DNA from: Sphingomonas piscis
GTDB taxonomy: Bacteria > Pseudomonadota > Alphaproteobacteria > Sphingomonadales > Sphingomonadaceae
Direction of reading: 5' to 3'
NCBI RefSeq assembly: GCF_011300455.1
Contig: NZ_CP049869.1
Location: 992,001-1,056,000 of the forward strand
Length of the DNA stretch: 64,000 bases
Position numbers and translations under genes: made by a program. Positions 61,036-64,000 of the stretch are shown here, piece after piece; the stretch's first letter is position 1; each line of letters starts with the position of its first letter. The notes under the pieces are model-generated. The model saw nothing but the letters and a program-made list of their open reading frames with translations. It had not been told where the DNA came from and searched no databases.

Positions 61036-63300
61036 ATGCCGCTGACCGCCGCCGCTGCTTCACGCGAAATCCTGACGGGCCTGCATGACATCATGGCGAG
61101 CCGCGGCAGCACGCAGTCGAAGCTCGACCAGGTCGTCGATCTCATTGCCGACAAGATGCGGAGCGAAGTCTGCTCCATCTACCTTCTTCGCGACAGCTCG
61201 CTCGAACTCTACGCAACCCACGGCCTGCGCAAGGAAGCGGTGCATGTCACTCGGCTGAAGCTGGGCGAAGGTTTGACTGGCAGCATTGCCGGCGAAGGAA
61301 GGATCCTCAACCTCGCTGAGGCGGCCGATCATCCGGCCTTCGCTTATCGACCGGAAACTGGGGAAGAGCGCTTTCACAGCTTCGCCGGCGTTCCGATCCT
61401 CCGGTCTGAGAGCGCCATCGGGGTGTTGGCCGTCCAACATGCCGAGCCACGCCGCTACGAAGACGTGGAAATCGAAGCATTGCAGACTGTGGCCATGGTG
61501 CTTGCGGAGATGATCGCCGGGGCGCGGCTCGTCGACGGATCGCGGCGCGGCCAGGCCGGCACGGGCGCCTTGCGGCTCGCCGGGCTGCGGCTGGTGACCG
61601 GCATGGCGAAGGGAACGGCGGTGTTCCACCAGCCACGCGTGGTCGTGGAACATACGGTTGCCGACGACACCGAGGCCGAGCGCGACCGCGTTTATTCCGC
61701 CTTCCGGAAGATGCGCGAGCAGATCGATGCCATGACCCGAGAGGCCGAGTTCGGGCCCAGCGGCGAGCATCAGGAGATCCTCGCCACTTACCGGATGTTC
61801 GCCTACGACGAGGGCTGGTCGCGGCGGATCAACGAGGCGATCGACAGCGGCCTGACCGCCGAAGCCGCGATCGAGCGTGTCCAGCAGCGGACCCGCGCCC
61901 GGATGCAGGAGATCGACGATCCCCTGCTTCAGGAGCGGATGCACGACCTTGAGGATCTGTCCAACCGGCTTCTGCGCATCGTCGCCGGGCGGATGGGAAC
62001 CGCGGCCGACATCGGGCTGACCGGCGACACGGTGCTGATCGCCCGCAACCTGGGGCCGGCGGAATTGCTCGAATATGACCGGCGCCGTTTAAAGGCCGTG
62101 CTGCTCGAAGAAGGATCGCTGACCGCCCACATGACCATCGTCGCTCGTGCCATGGGCGTTCCGGTCGTCGGCCGCCTGAGCGACATCCGCCACAGCGTCA
62201 ACGAAGGCGAGACCATCCTCGTCGACGGCGACAATGGCAGCATCATCATCCGTCCCAATCGCTCGCTGGTCTCTACCTTCGAGCACCGGATGGCGGTTAG
62301 CCAGAAGCGGCGCGCCGAATATGCGGCGATCCGCGACTTGCCGGGCCGAACACTCGACGGGGCGGATGTCAGCATCATGGTCAATGCCGGGCTGGCGGAA
62401 GACGCCAACCTCATCGAAGCCACCGGTGCCGACGGCATCGGCCTGTTCCGGACCGAATTCCAGTTCCTCGTTTCCGCCTCGCTGCCGGGACGTGACCGGC
62501 AGCAGAAACTCTACGCCCGCGTCTTGGAAGCCGCCGGCGACAAACCGGTGACGTTTCGAACCGTGGACATCGGCGGCGACAAGGCGCTTCCTTACATGCG
62601 GGACAAGGCCGACGAGGCGGAAAATCCGGCAATGGGCTGGCGCGCCCTTCGTCTGTCGCTCGACCGGACGACGCTGATGAAGGCGCAGACCCGTGCACTT
62701 CTGGAAGCAAGCGCCGGCCGACCGCTGCGAATCATGTTCCCAATGGTGTCGGAGCCTTGGGAATATGAGGATGCCCGGCGGCTGGTCGAGGAGCAGGTCG
62801 CCTGGGCCGAGGCGAGCAAGCGCCCGTTGCCGTGCAGGATCGAATTTGGCGCGATGCTGGAGGTACCGGCACTGGCCGAGATGCTCGACGTGCTCCTGCC
62901 GCGGCTCGATTTCCTGTCGATCGGCACCAACGACCTGACTCAATTCCTCTTCGCGGCCGACCGGGCCGATCCGCGGCTGGCGGAGCGCTACGACTGGCTG
63001 AGCCCAGCCATCCTCCGTTTCATCCGCCGTGTCGTGCGGGCGGCGTCGGCCGCAAATGTACCGGTGCGGGTCTGCGGCGAAATGGGTGGACGACCTCTGG
63101 AGGCCATGGCTTTGGTCGGGATCGGCGTTCAGGGACTGTCGATCACGCCCGCCGCTGTTGGGCCCGTCAAGGCAATGGTGCGCTCGCTAAACCATGCCGC
63201 AATCAGCGCACGGATGGATCATTTGCTCGATCACCCGCCGCGAGACATGCGTAAGACGCTCAGCGATTGGGCGAAGCGGAATGCAGTCGTCGTCGGCTAG
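61036..63300 (+). CDS. ptsP: Phosphoenolpyruvate-protein phosphotransferase, nitrogen PTS (EI-Ntr)
   Basis: 754 residues. The N-terminal GAF domain (about 20-170, SIYLLRDSSLELYATHGL) senses glutamine/2-oxoglutarate in relatives. The PEP-utiliser domains follow: LVTGMAKGTAVFHQ, phospho-accepting His in EEGSLTAHMTIVARAMGVPV near residue 366, and the C-terminal PEP-binding GADGIGLFRTEFQFL, FLSIGTNDLTQFLFAADRADP and RVCGEMGGRPLEAMALVGIG. It phosphorylates NPr to relay carbon/nitrogen status to EIIA-Ntr. The GSLTAH form replaces the common GG-TSH. Confidence 0.96.
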   Translation: MPLTAAAASREILTGLHDIMASRGSTQSKLDQVVDLIADKMRSEVCSIYLLRDSSLELYATHGLRKEAVHVTRLKLGEGLTGSIAGEGRILNLAEAADHPAFAYRPETGEERFHSFAGVPILRSESAIGVLAVQHAEPRRYEDVEIEALQTVAMVLAEMIAGARLVDGSRRGQAGTGALRLAGLRLVTGMAKGTAVFHQPRVVVEHTVADDTEAERDRVYSAFRKMREQIDAMTREAEFGPSGEHQEILATYRMFAYDEGWSRRINEAIDSGLTAEAAIERVQQRTRARMQEIDDPLLQERMHDLEDLSNRLLRIVAGRMGTAADIGLTGDTVLIARNLGPAELLEYDRRRLKAVLLEEGSLTAHMTIVARAMGVPVVGRLSDIRHSVNEGETILVDGDNGSIIIRPNRSLVSTFEHRMAVSQKRRAEYAAIRDLPGRTLDGADVSIMVNAGLAEDANLIEATGADGIGLFRTEFQFLVSASLPGRDRQQKLYARVLEAAGDKPVTFRTVDIGGDKALPYMRDKADEAENPAMGWRALRLSLDRTTLMKAQTRALLEASAGRPLRIMFPMVSEPWEYEDARRLVEEQVAWAEASKRPLPCRIEFGAMLEVPALAEMLDVLLPRLDFLSIGTNDLTQFLFAADRADPRLAERYDWLSPAILRFIRRVVRAASAANVPVRVCGEMGGRPLEAMALVGIGVQGLSITPAAVGPVKAMVRSLNHAAISARMDHLLDHPPRDMRKTLSDWAKRNAVVVG

Positions 63301-63360
63301 CGGTTGACAGCCCTGTCGGCTGCCTGAAAGACACAAGTTAGAGGTTAAGAAGGGCGAGCG

Positions 63361-64000
63361 ATGGACGACACGGATGAAGCGGTGGTCGCCACAGCAGGCG
63401 AAAGGCTGCGTGCCGCCCGCGAGGAGCGCTCACTCAGCCTTGAGGAAGTCGCTGCTCAGACCCGTATTCCACGTCGGCACCTGGAGAGCCTGGAATCGTC
63501 CGAGTGGGACAAGCTGCCGGCCCCCACCTATACAATCGGTTTTGCCAAGAGTTATGCCTCCGCCGTCGGACTTGATCGCAATGACATCGGCGACCAGCTG
63601 CGCGCAGAACTGGGCGGCGCGCGTGGGGCCACTGCCGACACGGAGGTGTTCGAGGCCGCGGATCCGGCGCGCGCCATGCCGAAGTGGCTCGTCTTTGCGG
63701 CCATTGTTGCGGTGATCATTCTGGTGGCGGGGCTCAGCTGGTATAATCGCCGGTCGCTGGAGCAGCCTGCCGATCAGCCCGCGGGGATCAACGCTGTTGA
63801 GCCTGTGGTTGCCACCGCGACCCAGCCACAGGCGCCCGCCCCATCAGCACAGGGCCCCGTCGTTGTCTCGGCCACTGAGCCGGCCTGGGTTCAAGTGAAG
63901 GACCAGGGGCGCACCCTGTTCGAAGGGATGATGAGCCCGGGACAGACCTTCGCTGTCCCCGCAACTGCCACAGCTCCGCTGCTGAAAGCCGGAAAGCCGG
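63361..64000 (+). CDS. RodZ-like HTH membrane protein, 3' end outside window
   Basis: The ATG at 63361 has AGAAGGGCGAGCG upstream; 213 codons are visible and the frame is still open at the window end. Residues 10-80 are an XRE-type HTH of the RodZ kind (GERLRAAREERSLSLEEVAA, QTRIPRRHLESLESSEWDKL). A membrane helix (KWLVFAAIVAVIILVAGLSW) is followed by YNRR, a Pro/Ala linker and the start of the DUF4115 periplasmic domain (VVVSATEPAWVQVKDQGRTL). RodZ anchors MreB filaments and sets cell shape; sphingomonads often have variant copies. Confidence 0.88.
   Translation, partial: MDDTDEAVVATAGERLRAAREERSLSLEEVAAQTRIPRRHLESLESSEWDKLPAPTYTIGFAKSYASAVGLDRNDIGDQLRAELGGARGATADTEVFEAADPARAMPKWLVFAAIVAVIILVAGLSWYNRRSLEQPADQPAGINAVEPVVATATQPQAPAPSAQGPVVVSATEPAWVQVKDQGRTLFEGMMSPGQTFAVPATATAPLLKAGKP

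Overview
The window looks like chromosome of a GC-rich alphaproteobacterium of the order Sphingomonadales. The evidence is the style of RpoA, S11 and S13, the many GTG/TTG starts with ATGA/GTGA overlaps, and non-phosphorylating deoxysugar catabolism. No 16S gene is present, so the genus is not resolved. Two blocks of ordinary chromosome flank one clear genomic island.

Left chromosomal block (1-36246). It opens with a 5'-truncated repeat-type protein, a DUF3142 lipoprotein, a frameshifted class-C beta-lactamase-like hydrolase and ribF. A short rpsM-rpsK-rpoA operon follows and ends at a strong terminator where rplQ would be expected. Next come an MFS carrier, a Ku/LigD end-joining pair, and a tight trpD-trpCF-trpB-trpA operon with an enteric-type TrpC-TrpF fusion and a possible leader. 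A sugar-acid locus (aldose dehydrogenase, SDR, FAH hydrolase, L-lactate dehydrogenase, MFS carrier, secreted double beta-helix protein) fits conversion of L-fucose or L-rhamnose to pyruvate and L-lactate. tRNA-Gly and tRNA-Tyr lie inside it. The block ends with a LuxR-type regulator, small sphingomonad-type proteins, a DUF47/Pit phosphate transporter pair, rlmB, an AlkA-type glycosylase, a pirin, and an HWE histidine kinase with a single-domain response regulator.

Genomic island (36247-54563), more A+T-rich. It is inserted in the 3' end of tRNA-Leu(CAG), next to a tyrosine recombinase, with a near-copy of the tRNA end at the far boundary. It has nested inverted repeats: 523 bp at 36252-36774 and 52195-52717, and 168 bp at 52795-52962 and 54395-54562 flanking the integrase. 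Each repeat carries the att core at one end. Cargo includes a DUF3825 protein, a resolvase with a repeat-rich upstream region, a double-HTH/DNA methyltransferase fusion and several unknowns. Its centrepiece is a plus-strand operon (44122-52184): a GNAT-ABC ATPase fusion, a HerA-like ATPase, an unknown protein, a PLD nuclease, an AAA+ ATPase and an unknown 519-residue protein. I do not recognise it as a named system and propose it as a candidate anti-phage/anti-plasmid system.

Right chromosomal block (54564-64000). It carries tRNA-Leu, an NDUFA9-like protein, uppP, a small secreted protein, a GST, ubiG, lysC, a nitronate monooxygenase-like protein, ptsP and the start of a RodZ-like gene.

Caution: three genes are broken by the same kind of lesion, one base missing from a short C/G run, and the att copy at 36247 also lacks one C. 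These may be sequencing undercalls rather than real pseudogenes.
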